This document shows positions 37,989 to 47,503 of a stretch of DNA of 64,000 bases, one piece after another (positions within the stretch are counted from its first letter, which is position 1; every line of letters begins with the position of its first letter). Under the pieces are notes generated by a model. It worked only from the letters and a program-made list of their open reading frames with translations, was not told the DNA's origin and did not search any database. Source of the stretch: Sphingobium lactosutens. Lineage in GTDB: Bacteria; Pseudomonadota; Alphaproteobacteria; Sphingomonadales; Sphingomonadaceae. Both the position numbers and the translations under genes were made by a program. Location: positions 98,029-162,028 of the forward strand of contig NZ_QJQX01000022.1 of assembly GCF_013393185.1 (NCBI RefSeq). The letters are read 5' to 3'.

Positions 37989-38777
37989 TCAAAAACGATA
38001 GCTTGCGGTCAAAAATCCGGAAGGTGCCGATTTGCGTTCAATTTGGGGGCTGTTTCTCACTACTCCTAACAGCGTTGTGTAGGTGGTAGTCGCGGTTAGA
38101 GTGATGTTCGTTGTCAACCGATAGGCTGCGGTGGCACCAGCCGACAGATCCTTAAACCCGCTGCCAGTCGAGAATTGCGGAAGGCCACTGGCGACCGATT
38201 CCGCGAGAGTTATCCCAAAATAGCGCTCGTTGTGCTTGGCATCAGCCCAGGTGACGCCAACCGCCGGCGTCAAAGAAACCTTCGATGACACAGGGATGGG
38301 GTAGGATATGCTGGCATCCGCGATGGCCCCCTCCGTTCCACCTGAAATGCCTTTCGTCACCCCAATCGTGGTCATGAAACCTCCAGTTCGCAGGTTGGTA
38401 AAGAGACGAGCGCCAACGCCATCTTTCAGGCGCTCGATACCGACTGGAACGTCGCGACGACGGTAACCCTGGATAAAAACCACGCTGGCTCCTACTGTAA
38501 TCATCCCGGTATTGATCGGCGCAATGCCGATGCCATTACGCAAGTTGGCGACAAACCAACCCTTCTTGATGTCGATCACCGGCATGGGGAGGATACGGTT
38601 CTTGTCGGCCCCCTGATAGGCCGGGATCACAACAGCGCCGACCCCCAGTACAACGCGATCACTATCTTGAGCATTGGCCGCGGAGGCTGTGAGAACTATA
38701 GCGGCAGTCGCCATAAAACTTGCAATTCCTGGATAATAGGGGCGCAGGCGGCGATGGATCGTCGCGAAGCTCGTCAT
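37989..38777 (-). CDS. MipA/OmpV-family outer-membrane protein
   Basis: This 262-residue beta-barrel protein has a signal peptide ending near SAANAQ, then RVVLGVGAVVIPAYQGADKNRILPMPVIDIKKGWFV, the MipA/OmpV start. It closes with FLTASYRF and an aromatic terminus. GGAG lies 9 bp before the ATG. Family members are scaffold or antimicrobial-response outer-membrane proteins. The nearest gene upstream is a TetR regulator on the same strand, which may control it; no link to the glycan operon is visible. Confidence 0.88.
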   Translation of the reverse strand: MTSFATIHRRLRPYYPGIASFMATAAIVLTASAANAQDSDRVVLGVGAVVIPAYQGADKNRILPMPVIDIKKGWFVANLRNGIGIAPINTGMITVGASVVFIQGYRRRDVPVGIERLKDGVGARLFTNLRTGGFMTTIGVTKGISGGTEGAIADASISYPIPVSSKVSLTPAVGVTWADAKHNERYFGITLAESVASGLPQFSTGSGFKDLSAGATAAYRLTTNITLTATTTYTTLLGVVRNSPQIERKSAPSGFLTASYRF

Positions 38778-39160
38778 GATTTTTAACTCCGGTACGTATG
38801 TTGGATGGATTGGCTATTTGTAACGAGGCGTGAGATGAGGCAGCGCTTCACTGACGGCAAGTCTTGCTGTTCCGGCGCAGCAGCGTCAGAAGCTGCCCAA
38901 TCACGCCGCCAGAACATTGCAGTTCAGGACACATCAGCCGTCGCCCATCAATTGGAGCTGCCTGGATGCGCAAATGATCTGCCACGTTCCCCTGCCGCCC
39001 AAGCGCGGGCCACATGACGCTCGTCGCTTTTGAAGGACGCCCGACAGGCATCGCTACGAACCAAAATGCCAAAGCCATTGCCACCTATGAGCGCCCTCAG
39101 TTAAGATACATATCGTATCCTATAGAATGGCGAATCGGTCAATAAGAATCGGACTGCACC
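38778..39160. other. Intergenic region between MipA and TetR genes
   Basis: This is 383 bp with only short, family-less frames on both strands. It should carry the promoter of the MipA/OmpV gene; no clear operator was recognised. Confidence 0.4.
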
Positions 39161-39751
39161 TTAAATGCATTCGGTCGAAGATTCTGCTCGTGCTACGGGC
39201 AAAAATATTTCGTCGATGATTTCCTCGATCGCACTATCATCTACGCGTCTTTGCGTGAGGATTCCTTCCAGAAGTACAAGGCTCGTTGGCAATTGCAGCA
39301 TGCGTGGCGTCAGCTGCTCGACGCGCAGTTCGCCACGCATAACAGCTCGCTCAATGACAGGCTGAAGCGGATGATCCTGGAAACGCCTATCGGTCCAGCT
39401 TGTCTTTTCAGCCGCCATGTCTTCGCTCATATCGAACATCAACCGCATCAATCTAGGCGGCGCGCGGTCAGCAAATCGACGTAGAAGCTGTTTTAGCTCG
39501 TCCCGGACATTGCCAAGATCAGGGACGATGATCGGATTATTATCAAGATGGTAACGAATGGCCGCCGTCGCCAGCTTGAGTCGGCTGTCCCAGCGACGAT
39601 ATAGCACCGGTCTGCTTGTTTGGGCCCGGCGAGCGACGGCCTCGAAGGTAAAATCGCCATACCCCTGTTGCTCCAATTCGCTCCAGGCAGCATCTAGTAA
39701 CGCTTCCTCCAATGCAGCGCCCCGCCTGCGCTTAGCTGTGTCTTCACTCAT
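39161..39751 (-). CDS. TetR-family regulator
   Basis: The 196-residue protein has a TetR N-terminal helix-turn-helix (ALLDAAWSELEQQGYGDFTFEAVARRAQTSRPVLYRRW, residues about 15-55), then an all-helical ligand domain resembling TetR_C_33. The ATG at 39751 is preferred over a GTG five codons upstream. The MipA/OmpV gene lies 380 bp downstream on the same strand. The ligand is unknown. Confidence 0.88.
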   Translation of the reverse strand: MSEDTAKRRRGAALEEALLDAAWSELEQQGYGDFTFEAVARRAQTSRPVLYRRWDSRLKLATAAIRYHLDNNPIIVPDLGNVRDELKQLLRRFADRAPPRLMRLMFDMSEDMAAEKTSWTDRRFQDHPLQPVIERAVMRGELRVEQLTPRMLQLPTSLVLLEGILTQRRVDDSAIEEIIDEIFLPVARAESSTECI

Positions 39752-40100
39752 CAAATGCCTAATCACCTAAAATCTTGTTTAAAAGCCTCATCCAGAGCGC
39801 TGAAGAAAGACGGCGGCCTATATGAGAGCAACTGCTTTTCCGAATCATGCATCATCATACGATGCTAATCCATCAGTCACCGCAACCAAATGCTGTCTGA
39901 GATAGGCATGGTCTGCAACCCTGTTACATGGTTTTTGATCAGCGTCATTTCTTTGATATGGCGCTTCACGGAAGCATCTCACATAGCTATGTGCGCTGAG
40001 GAATGCGGGCTGGCGAGATATACGCACAGACTGAAACAGCTTCCGCTATCAACAATATTATATATGTTGGAACCATAGAGCAATATATGGGATCTGATAA
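39752..40100. other. Gene-free stretch before the GH27 pseudogene
   Basis: About 350 bp of lower-GC DNA, with AT-rich sequence near 40050-40090, lies between the TetR gene and the start of the interrupted glycosidase gene. It may hold the promoter of that gene. No family could be assigned to the short frames here. Confidence 0.4.
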
Positions 40101-40175
40101 ATGAAGAGTTATCGCAGAAATGGCGCGAGTCAACGGCCATTCCCGCTGAAGCCTGGAAGGATTATGCCCCTTGGC

Positions 40176-40957
40176 CTAGGTCGCGTTGACAAAGTGTGGC
40201 AGCCATTTGCGGATGGCGGCGAGGTTCAGGAAGCTTGCGAAGGATAAGGCGGTTTTGTCGTAACGGGTTGCGACACGGCGGAACTGCTTGAGTTGCCCGA
40301 ACATGCGCTCGATGCGGTTGCGGTCACGATAGCGGCGGAAGTCGCAGGGAATGGATTCACGACGATTGGCCTTGGGCGGGATGATCGGCAGGATGCCGTG
40401 CATCAGCAGATTTTCGCGGACAGCATCGCCGTCATAGCCCTTGTCTGCCAGCAGCGCCTTGGGCTTGGCGACAGGGATCGCCATCAAGGCATCGACAGCG
40501 CCATAGTCGGACGCTTCACCACCGGTCAGGATGAAGCCGAGAGGGCGTCCCTGATTGTCACAGCGGGCGTGGACCTTGCACGTAAAGCCGCCGCGTGATC
40601 GACCAAGAGCCTGCGCACAAGCCCCCCTTTTCCGCCCACTGCCGATACATGGCCGCGAACTATGGTGCTGTCGATCATATGCTGCCAGTCGTCGGTCAGC
40701 CCCAATTCCACCAGCGTCGCCAGGATCGCATCCCACACACCTTGTTCGGCCCAGCGTCGGAACCGCACATAGACCGAGTTCCACAGGCCATAGCGTTCGT
40801 GCATATCCCGCCACGGACAGCCGACCCGCAGAACATGCAGCATGCCGTTGAGAAAACGCCGGTTATCATGGGCAGGACGGGACTTGCGACCGCGCTCCGA
40901 TGGCAGCAGCCCCGCGATCACATCCCATTCCTCGTCTGTCAGATCGCCTCGCGCCAT
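40176..40957 (-). CDS. IS5-family transposase made by frameshifting
   Basis: The first frame (40957 to about 40630) reads MARGDLTDEEWDVIAGLLP, GCPWRDMHERYG and HMIDSTIVRGHVSA, holding the first catalytic Asp. It loses homology after AVGGKGG, where AAAAGGGGGG allows a -1 slip. The second frame continues ALGRSRGGFTCKVHARCD, LLADKGYDGDAV and RNRIERMFGQLKQFRRVATRYDK and ends at TAG 40176-40178, which includes the target TA. The slippery run at the exact junction suggests programmed frameshifting, so this copy may be active. Confidence 0.82.
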
Positions 40958-41029
40958 CATCACTCCTCGCAAAGAGAAGCTCTGAATCAGAAATCAGCCG
41001 ATTTGGGAATCCACTTTGTCAACGCGGCC
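40179..41029 (-). mobile_element. IS5-family element, 851 bp, in the GH27 signal-peptide region
   Basis: The ends share GGTCGCGTTGACAAAGTG (left) and the complement of GGCCGCGTTGACAAAGTG (right), 17 of 18 matching, flanked by a TA duplication (40177-40178 and 41030-41031). The transposase is on the minus strand in two frames. It is unrelated in end sequence to copy 1 at 27104. Confidence 0.9.
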
Positions 41030-41370
41030 TAGCCCTCTTGGCAATAGGTGCGATACTGCTGACCGATCAGGTCTGTGCCCAGTCCAACATTCCCAAAATC
41101 ACTCGGCAAGCAGCGGCGACGCCACCCATGGGATCGAGCCCGTTCAAAGCTTTGCCGCTGGACTGTGAAAAGCTGCGATGTTCGGGGTAACCGATGCGCT
41201 CGTTAGGCCGGGCCTGGTAATGCTGGATATCGCGATGTGAGTATCAACGTTGGTTGGTGGATGCGCCAACTAGCTTTAACTGGACAATGCGCCACCTTGA
41301 ACGATGAGCATGGGGTGGCCGACCATCACCGCACAGGCTTCACTTCCAGCCAGTCATGAGAGATAACGGG

Positions 41371-42795
41371 ATGAAGACGATGATATGGACCACCACGCGC
41401 GCCTTCGCGCTGCTCGTACTTACAGGCCTTGCCTATCCAACGGTTGCGCAAACGCCGAGGCGCTATGACGCGGTCCATTCGGGCACGCCCTGGCTCGATC
41501 AGCGTGGTCTTCCTGTCAGCGCGCATGGCGCCGGCATCATCAAGGATGGCGATATCTACTACCTCTTCGGTGAAGCGCATGAGGACATGACCAATGCGTT
41601 CGCGGGGTTCAACTGTTATTCATCTAAAGATCTAGTCAATTGGCGTTTCGAGAAGGTGGCTCTGCCAGTGCAGCGATCCGGGCCCCTTGGGCCGAATACG
41701 GTGGGCGAACGGCCCAAAGTCATGCGGTCTCCCAGCACCGGCGAATATGTGATGTTCATGCATGCAGATGCGATCGACTATCGTGGGCAGTTTGTCGGCT
41801 ATGCCACTGCAAAGAATGTCGCCGGCCCGTACACTTTCCATGGCCCCCTGCTGTTCGACGGGAAACCCATTAGAAAGTGGGACATGGGTACATTCCAGGA
41901 CAAGGACGGCCTCGGCTATATATTGCTGCACGGGGGGGACATTTATCGTCTGGCCGACGATTACAGAAGCGTCCGGGAACATGTGAACCAAGCGATGGCG
42001 CATGGATTTGAATCGCCCGCGCTGTTCCGCAAGGACGACATCTATTTTTTTGTAGGGTCCAATCTGACTGGCTGGGAGCGGAACGACAATTATTATTTTA
42101 CAGCCAGATCCTTGCGCGGGCCTTGGACGCGACAGGGATTGATCGCACCGGAAGGGACGCTGACCTGGAATTCACAAGTTACGTTCGTGCTGCCGGTCGA
42201 AGGCACCCGAGACACCACTTTCATGTTCATGGGCGATCGTTGGTCGTATCCACGTCAGGCAAGCGCTGCCACATATATATGGCAGCCCCTGATGGTGGAC
42301 GGCGACAGACTGGCCATGCCCGCATATCAGGAGGCCTGGCGGATCGACACAGCTACCGGCACCCTTCAACCGAAACGGACCGATGGCCAAATCATTGCGG
42401 CCACCGACCGGCGGGTGCGCTTTGTAGGTACCTGGAAGCAGGCGGCGACGGGCGAGCCCAGCCACCGCATGACGGTTGATAAGGACGCGTCTTTCTCGGT
42501 GAAATTTACCGGCACTCAGGCCGGCCTATACAGTGTGGCACGCCCCGATGGCGGCTACGCCCGCATTAGCGTACGCAATAGCCAAGGGGATGAAGTGCTG
42601 TCATCGACGGTCGACATGTATTCCCAATATCTGGTGTCCAGTGCGAAGTTTATCACGCCACGCTTGCCACGCGGCACCTACACCATGAACGTCTCGGTGG
42701 TGGGTGATGGTTGGTACTGGGTCAATAAGAAGGGAGAACGCTCCGGCAGCAAAGGTCATGCCATCTCATTCGAGCGCCTTGAAGTGCGCCAATAG
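41371..42795 (+). CDS. Secreted GH43-like glycosidase with a C-terminal sandwich domain
   Basis: This 474-residue protein has a signal peptide (FALLVLTGLAYPTVAQ), a five-bladed propeller (HGAGIIKDGDIYYLFGEAHED, FNCYSSKDLVNWRFE, RPKVMRSPSTGEYVMFMH, WDMGTFQDKDGLGYILL, FESPALFRKDDIYFFVGSNLTGW) and a C-terminal beta-sandwich of about 140 residues resembling a carbohydrate-binding module. The pattern is close to GH43 galactanase-type proteins. An alternative ATG at 41356 overlaps the TGA of the GH27 remnant. It may have formed an operon with the lost alpha-galactosidase, cutting a galactose-containing glycan. Confidence 0.8.
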   Translation: MKTMIWTTTRAFALLVLTGLAYPTVAQTPRRYDAVHSGTPWLDQRGLPVSAHGAGIIKDGDIYYLFGEAHEDMTNAFAGFNCYSSKDLVNWRFEKVALPVQRSGPLGPNTVGERPKVMRSPSTGEYVMFMHADAIDYRGQFVGYATAKNVAGPYTFHGPLLFDGKPIRKWDMGTFQDKDGLGYILLHGGDIYRLADDYRSVREHVNQAMAHGFESPALFRKDDIYFFVGSNLTGWERNDNYYFTARSLRGPWTRQGLIAPEGTLTWNSQVTFVLPVEGTRDTTFMFMGDRWSYPRQASAATYIWQPLMVDGDRLAMPAYQEAWRIDTATGTLQPKRTDGQIIAATDRRVRFVGTWKQAATGEPSHRMTVDKDASFSVKFTGTQAGLYSVARPDGGYARISVRNSQGDEVLSSTVDMYSQYLVSSAKFITPRLPRGTYTMNVSVVGDGWYWVNKKGERSGSKGHAISFERLEVRQ

Positions 42796-43096
42796 AGCGT
42801 TTCGCTGGGGGGATGGACGTCATTCGCGAAAGACCCGCTCCGAGGTGGGCGAGCCTCTTGCAACAAGATGAGAAACGCGAACGGCGCTATCATCTCACCG
42901 GAGGAAGAACTTTGGTGGAACGGTCTCATACCATCGCGAGACAACAAAAGGATGACGGCGCATAATCACCGAAGGCCGTTATGGATCAGCCATAGCCGAG
43001 CATGAAGATAAATGCGGCCAATACGGCCAATACGGCCGGTAAATGGAGCTCGACACGGCGGCTATCGGCCGTCGCATGGCACGCAGAAAGGGCGTA
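42796..43096. other. Intergenic region with a 9-bp tandem repeat
   Basis: About 300 bp between the glycosidase gene and the converging TerC-type gene shows no gene. Three tandem 9-mers, AATGCGGCC then AATACGGCC twice, lie at 43011-43037. Confidence 0.5.
43011..43037. repeat. Three-copy 9-bp tandem repeat
   Basis: Units are 43011-43019, 43020-43028 and 43029-43037; the first differs by one base. Copy number could vary between strains. It lies just past the TerC gene stop. Confidence 0.7.
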
Positions 43097-44644
43097 TCAC
43101 CTAGTCGCGACCCGCACCTTGTCGATCCGGCTGGCCAAGACCGAGAGGATGGTGAACGTCATGGCATCGCGCTTGATCGTTTCACCTACATCGGGCATGC
43201 GACCGAACTCGAACAGCAGAAAACCGCCGAGCGAACTGTGCCGGCCGCTCGAAACCGGTTCGGGATGCCCTATGGCCTCGGCCAGATCGCGCCAGCTTAT
43301 CGTCGCATCGGCTTCGACGACTGTCTCATCGATCCGAACCCAGTCTGCCTCGTCTTCGTCTTCGGCAAGATCCCCGGCGATCGCCGCGAAGATGTCGGTC
43401 GAGGTCACCACACCGTCTATATTGCCATGCTCGTCGACCACGACCGCAAATCGTTCGCCCGTTTCGCGTAAGACGTCGGTCAGGCGAAGCGCGGTGATGC
43501 TTTCGGGTACGATCAGCGGGCGCTCGACCATAAGCGACAGGTCGGCGTCAGTGTTGCCCAGCATCGCAGGCAACAAGCTGCGGGTCTCGGCGACCCCGAG
43601 CATCATATCCAGCCCGCCGCGACAGATGAGCACGCGCGTCCGCCCGCTGTCGACAAGCCGCGTCAGCGACCTATTCATCGGATCCTCGACATCAAGCCAG
43701 AACAGCTCCGCGCGCGGCGTCATGATGGTGCTGACGGAAAGATCGGCCAGGGCGATGACGCCGCGGATCATGTCGCGTTCGGCGGGCTGGAATGGTTCAT
43801 GCTCGTCGTCGCGCTGGCTCGGATCCTGTACCTTTTCGCCGATGACCAGCTCGCCGTCCGCCGACGCCTTGGGGGCAAGCAGCCGATAGATGCTGGCTGC
43901 CGCCCGCTGCCGCATGGGCAGGTGGGCCAGCGCCTTGCGGCGATTGCGGGTGCTGATCTGGTTGAAGGCTTCGATCAGGACGGAGAAGCCAATCGCGGCA
44001 TAGAGATAACCCTTGGGCAGATGGACGCCGAAACCCTCGGCGACCAGGCTGAACCCGATCAGCAACAAGAAGCTCAGGCACAGGATGATCACCGTGGGAT
44101 GACGTCCGACAAAGACGGTGAGTGGCTTGCTGGCCGCGATCATGATGCCCATGGCCAGGACGACGGCCGTCATCATCACCCACAGCTCGTCAACCATGCC
44201 GACAGCGGTGATGATCGAGTCGAGCGAAAAGACGGCGTCAAGCGCAAGGATCTGGGCGATGACCACCCAGAAGACGGCATTGGCGGGACCGGAGGCTCCC
44301 TGGTCGCCTTCGCCTTCCAGACGCTCATGCATTTCCTTGGTCGCCTTGATCAACAGAAAGATGCCGCCACCCGCCAGGATGATGTCGCGCCAGGAAAACC
44401 CTTTGCCCGCGATGGTGAAGAGCGGATCGGTCAGACCCACGATCCAGGAGATGCTGGCCAGGAGGATCAATCGTATGACGAGGGCAAGGCTGAGACCCAG
44501 CAGCCGCGCCTTGTCGCGCTGATGGGCGGGCAGCTTGTCGGCCAGGATGGCGATGAATACGAGATTATCGATCCCCAGAACAACTTCGAGGACGATGAGC
44601 GTCGCCAGACCGATCCATATCGAAGGATCGAGAAGCATCTCCAT
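43097..44644 (-). CDS. TerC-family membrane protein with CBS and CorC-type domains
   Basis: This 515-residue protein has an N-terminal TerC domain of about seven membrane helices ([20 protein letters not shown], then [16 protein letters not shown], both with the conserved acidic residues inside the membrane). A pair of CBS domains follows ([16 protein letters not shown] to [13 protein letters not shown]), then a CorC/HlyC transporter-associated domain at the C-terminus. The architecture matches YoaE/YegH. TerC proteins are linked to metal handling, recently to Mn efflux during secretion. The DedA gene lies 62 bp upstream on the same strand. Confidence 0.92.
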   Translation of the reverse strand: MEMLLDPSIWIGLATLIVLEVVLGIDNLVFIAILADKLPAHQRDKARLLGLSLALVIRLILLASISWIVGLTDPLFTIAGKGFSWRDIILAGGGIFLLIKATKEMHERLEGEGDQGASGPANAVFWVVIAQILALDAVFSLDSIITAVGMVDELWVMMTAVVLAMGIMIAASKPLTVFVGRHPTVIILCLSFLLLIGFSLVAEGFGVHLPKGYLYAAIGFSVLIEAFNQISTRNRRKALAHLPMRQRAAASIYRLLAPKASADGELVIGEKVQDPSQRDDEHEPFQPAERDMIRGVIALADLSVSTIMTPRAELFWLDVEDPMNRSLTRLVDSGRTRVLICRGGLDMMLGVAETRSLLPAMLGNTDADLSLMVERPLIVPESITALRLTDVLRETGERFAVVVDEHGNIDGVVTSTDIFAAIAGDLAEDEDEADWVRIDETVVEADATISWRDLAEAIGHPEPVSSGRHSSLGGFLLFEFGRMPDVGETIKRDAMTFTILSVLASRIDKVRVATR

Positions 44645-44706
44645 GGCTGGTCAGTCTCCGTCTGAAAAATGAGATGGGCAGGAAAGGACTATGGCCATGA
44701 TCGGGC

Positions 44707-45369
44707 TCATGCCTGGCGGTTCATACGCTGCGCGCGCCGTCTCGCGCGCATGCGGGGATCACCCAGTATTTTTGACGTGATAAAAGTGGCGGCAAAGGTC
44801 AAGACCATTATGCCCGCGCCAAAGGCGATCAGATGCCATTCGGTGATGGCGACCGACGGACCAAGGCTGCTGCCGGCCAGATAGCCTGGTGCGAACATCA
44901 GCGGTACCCAGAGCAGTGCGGAAAGAAGATTGGCAATCTGAAAGGGCTTCGGCGCCATGTTCATGACGCCCGCGACCAAAGGAATGGTCGCGCGGACGGG
45001 CCCAAGGAAGCGGCCGAAGAAGATCGAGAGAAAGCCATATTTGCGGAAGAACAGGCGTGTTCGCGCGACCATGGACCGGTGCCGGTTGAGGGGCCAGCGG
45101 CGATAGACCGACGGACCGATCCTGCGTCCGATCAGGTAGGACAGCCAGTCACCCAGGATTGCGCCAACCGCGGCCCAGATATAGACCGGGACCGGATCGA
45201 GCGTACCAGCGCCGATCAATCCGCCGATCGCGATCATCACTGCGGTTGCCGGGATCAGCACGCCGATGACGGCAAGCGATTCGCCAAAGGACAGCAGGGC
45301 GATGACGGGGCCTGCCCATGCGCCATAGGACGCGACGAGCAGCGTGGCCCGGCTGGCGAGGTCATCCAT
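44707..45369 (-). CDS. DedA/VTT-domain membrane protein
   Basis: The 220-residue protein has the DedA (SNARE-associated/VTT) layout: FGESLAVIGVLIPATAVMIAIGGL, WAAVGAILGDWLSYLIGRRIG, and the signature FFRKYGFLSIFFGRFLGPVRATIPLVAGVMNM with the conserved Arg-Pro-type loop. DedA proteins are proton-dependent lipid flippases, some recycling undecaprenyl phosphate. A remnant of a UppP-type gene directly upstream on the same strand suggests an earlier lipid-carrier gene pair. No clear ribosome site was seen. Confidence 0.9.
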   Translation of the reverse strand: MDDLASRATLLVASYGAWAGPVIALLSFGESLAVIGVLIPATAVMIAIGGLIGAGTLDPVPVYIWAAVGAILGDWLSYLIGRRIGPSVYRRWPLNRHRSMVARTRLFFRKYGFLSIFFGRFLGPVRATIPLVAGVMNMAPKPFQIANLLSALLWVPLMFAPGYLAGSSLGPSVAITEWHLIAFGAGIMVLTFAATFITSKILGDPRMRARRRAQRMNRQA

Positions 45370-45405
45370 CGCGCAGCGTCCGATCGTAAAGTGGACGGTA
45401 AAGGG

Positions 45406-45493
45406 TCATGTCACAGATATAGTGCCCATGCCGAGCAACAGGAACAGGCAGATGCCCAGAAGGATGCGATAGCAGACAAAGGGCACTGGTGTT
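45406..45493 (-). pseudogene. C-terminal remnant of an undecaprenyl-diphosphatase gene
   Basis: The minus strand reads PVPFVCYRILLGICLFLLLG, then MGTISVT and stops at 45406. The PFVxYRIxLGxxLL pattern is the last membrane helix of UppP/BacA phosphatases. Everything upstream is replaced by plus-strand DUF2971-like sequence, with a junction near 45494. Confidence 0.55.
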
Positions 45494-46083
45494 CAATCCC
45501 GAGGTTATCTTTTGACCCGTCAGTCAGCCTTGGGGTTTCGGCATCGCCGGTTCCCTACGGTGATGATGGAGAGGTTGCTGCTGAACTCTCTAACGTCATC
45601 GAGGGGTTGAAGTCCGCACCTGAGACGATCGCGGTGGTCGATCCGTGGATGGTTGCGCATGTGGTTTCCGCCGCGCTCCATTTCGCGCTGTTGTCGACCA
45701 AGCATCGCGCGTTCAGAGAGGAGCGGGAATTGCGCATATTGGCGCGCGCCGGTGACCTTCCAACCAGCGGCCCTGTGCGCCGCAAAATCCAGTCGATCGG
45801 TGGTATCCCCCAGATCGTCCAGGTGCTGCCATTGCACGGCCATGGAAGCAAACTGCCCTGCAATGAGGTGCAGATGCACCATGCGATGGAATCGGATGAG
45901 GTGATGTTCCTCCCGCAGTTTTCCTGGGGGCGCCTGATCGACCGCATCATTGTTGGCCCGTCGTTTTTCCCCGAAACAGTGAAGGCCGTGATCGAGGCGC
46001 AATTGCGGATGGACGGCGTTGATCGCTGGGACCAGCTCGTGTCCTTGAGCGAAATTCCACTGCGATTGTCGAGCGACCGATGA
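45494..46083 (+). pseudogene. C-terminal part of a DUF2971-like protein
   Basis: The plus-strand frame ending TGA at 46081 has DUF2971 features: TKHRAFREERELRILA, IGGIPQIVQVLPL and LIDRIIVGPSFFPETVKAVIEAQL. Family proteins are about 280 residues with an N-terminal half that is absent here; the frame runs into the UppP remnant. A likely frame slip lies near 45512. DUF2971 genes often sit in defence or mobile regions, but no function is established. Confidence 0.55.
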
Positions 46084-46113
46084 TGTCGGTGCGCAATTTA
46101 CGAAAGGGGAGTG

Positions 46114-46419
46114 ATGGGATCGTTCGCGCTTCATGCTCAGGGGACTCCGGTCATTGCAATGGATGTCCCCGCTATCGTCTGGGAGAGCTGGAAAGGCAGC
46201 AGCATGTCGCTTCGGTTTACGATGGCGTGCTGAGTGTCAACGGCCGTGCCGAAAACCAGCCTTACCGGGCTACAGTTCTACGCCCACCACAGTGATGAAT
46301 GTGCAACGGCCCCGGAGACGATCTGGCCCCGTGAAGCCAAGGCGCTGATCGTTGGTGCGATGCGCCAACTCGGCGTGGAGTGCGCCGAAGAGGTCATCGA
46401 GAATGGCGCTCGCCCGTGA
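46114..46419 (+). pseudogene. Small unknown gene with an internal TGA
   Basis: ATG at 46114, preceded by AAGGGGAG, starts MGSFALHAQGTPVIAMDVPA and is stopped by TGA at 46231-46233. The same frame then continues to 46419 with LTGLQFYAHHSDECA and a helical tail (EAKALIVGAMRQLGVECAEEV). Together they would make a protein of about 101 residues. No family was recognised. The in-frame continuation suggests a dead gene; the second half may start independently at GTG 46234. Confidence 0.4.
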
Positions 46420-46429
46420 AAAGCTGATG

Positions 46430-47404
46430 TTCTAGAGCATCGCACCTGAAATAGGAATCGCGCTGGGGATTCTCTTTTTTGCGGATCCATGATTCATTTC
46501 TTGGCGGAGGTGGAACATGGGTAAGTCCTATTCGAGCGATCTTCGAGAACGGATATCGGCACATGGTTTGGCGGGGCACTCGCGGCGTGAAGCCACCCGC
46601 CGTTTTGGAGTCAGTCCGAGTTGCGCGATCAAGCTTGTGCAGCGGGTTTCGAAGACGGGATCAGCGGCACCGGCACCGCAAGGCCGACCGCCAGGTGCGG
46701 GGAAATTAGCGGCGTACCTGACGACATTGATCCGCTGGGTGGACGAGCAACCTGACATCACGATGCCGGAACTGGCAAAGAAATTGGAGCAAAATAGCGG
46801 GCTGAAGGCGCACCCCGCTTCCTTGTCCCGGATCCTCCTTTCAGCTGGCTTCCGATATAAAAAAACAGCTGATGGCGTCGAAGTGCGGACGCGATGATGT
46901 CAGTCTGGCACGCCGGAGGTGGCGCCTAGACCGGCAGCCGCGCATGCGCGAAGAGCGGCACCGGCTTTATTTTATCGACGAAACGGCAACGACGACGAAG
47001 ATGACCCGTTTACGCGGTCGTGCCCCGAAGAACAGGCGCCTCAAGGCACGCGCGCCGTTTGGACATTGGAAGACCCAGACTTTTATCGCGGCCCTACATT
47101 GCGACGGCCTAACGGCGCCCTGGATCATAGAACAGCCTATGACCAAGCAGGTTTTTGAAACCTATGTCGAGACGCAACTCGCGCCGGTACTCAATTCGGG
47201 CGACGTCGTCATTCTCGATAACCTCCCCGGCCACAAAAGCGACAAGGCCGCAGAAATCCTCAAGAAGCGAGGAGCCTGGTTCCTCTTCCTTCCACCTTAC
47301 AGCCCGGATTTGAACCCTATTGAAATGGCTTTCGCCAAGCTCAAAGCACATCTCCAGCGCATCGGTGCCCGAACAATCGACGATCTCTGGCGCGCCGTCG
47401 GCAA
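46430..47404 (+). mobile_element. IS630-family element, truncated at its right end
   Basis: The left end is near 46430, judged from the sequence before the first transposase frame. The transposase is followed until about 47404, where the sequence switches abruptly to part of a different transposase. No right terminal repeat remains, so this is a fragment. Confidence 0.75.
46517..47404 (+). pseudogene. IS630-family transposase, two frames, 3' end lost
   Basis: The first frame (46517-46897) begins MGKSYSSDLRERISAHGLAG and contains the winged-helix part up to SAGFRYKK. A run of seven A at 46858-46864 precedes the frame change. The second frame gives the DDE core: YFIDETATTTKMTRLRGRAP, VVILDNLPGHKSDKA and LPPYSPDLNPIEMAFAKLK. 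It ends at LWRAVGN, where relatives have about 25 more residues. The A-run could allow slippage in an intact copy. Confidence 0.85.
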
Positions 47405-47503
47405 TATGACGCCGACTGGTTCCGCAAGGCGCTCGCCGAACGCAACATCGCGGCCTGCATCCCGTCAAAGAGGAACCGAAAGGTCCCGATCCCACACGAT
47501 ATG
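47405..47503 (+). mobile_element. Internal fragment of another IS5-family transposase
   Basis: About 33 codons read YDADWFRKALAERNIAACIP, then SKRNRKVPIPHD. This is an internal piece of an IS5 transposase, different from both neighbours, with breakpoints at each side. Confidence 0.7.

Larger units (their letters stand above)
40101..41359 (+). pseudogene. GH27-like alpha-galactosidase gene split by an IS5 element
   Basis: Removing the insertion sequence and one TA copy joins 40101-40178 to 41032 in frame and gives MKSYRRNGASQRPFPLK, a hydrophobic signal (LALLAIGAILLTDQVCAQ) and then AAATPPMGSSPFKAL, matching the TPPMGWxSxN start of GH27 enzymes. Later pieces in other frames continue the family pattern (DALV, then AGYRDVSINVGWWMRQ, resembling the GYxYVxIDDGW region). 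The tail is deleted: a TGA at 41357 ends it, overlapping an ATG of the next gene. So the gene has at least two frame breaks, a large deletion and an insertion. Confidence 0.75.

Noticed and set aside
43011..43037. CRISPR-like repeat array
   Set aside because: There are only three 9-bp units without spacers; it is a simple tandem repeat.
43799..44665. 288-codon plus-strand frame opposite the TerC gene
   Set aside because: It is an acidic, His-rich antisense translation with no recognisable domain, and the minus-strand gene is certain.
44833..45500. Long plus-strand frame leading into the DUF2971-like part
   Set aside because: The first 220 codons are opposite the DedA gene and the UppP remnant and show no homology; only the part after about 45494 is meaningful.
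46114..46419. Selenocysteine reading of the internal TGA
   Set aside because: No selenoprotein family match and no plausible hairpin was noticed after the TGA; the region is full of other broken genes.
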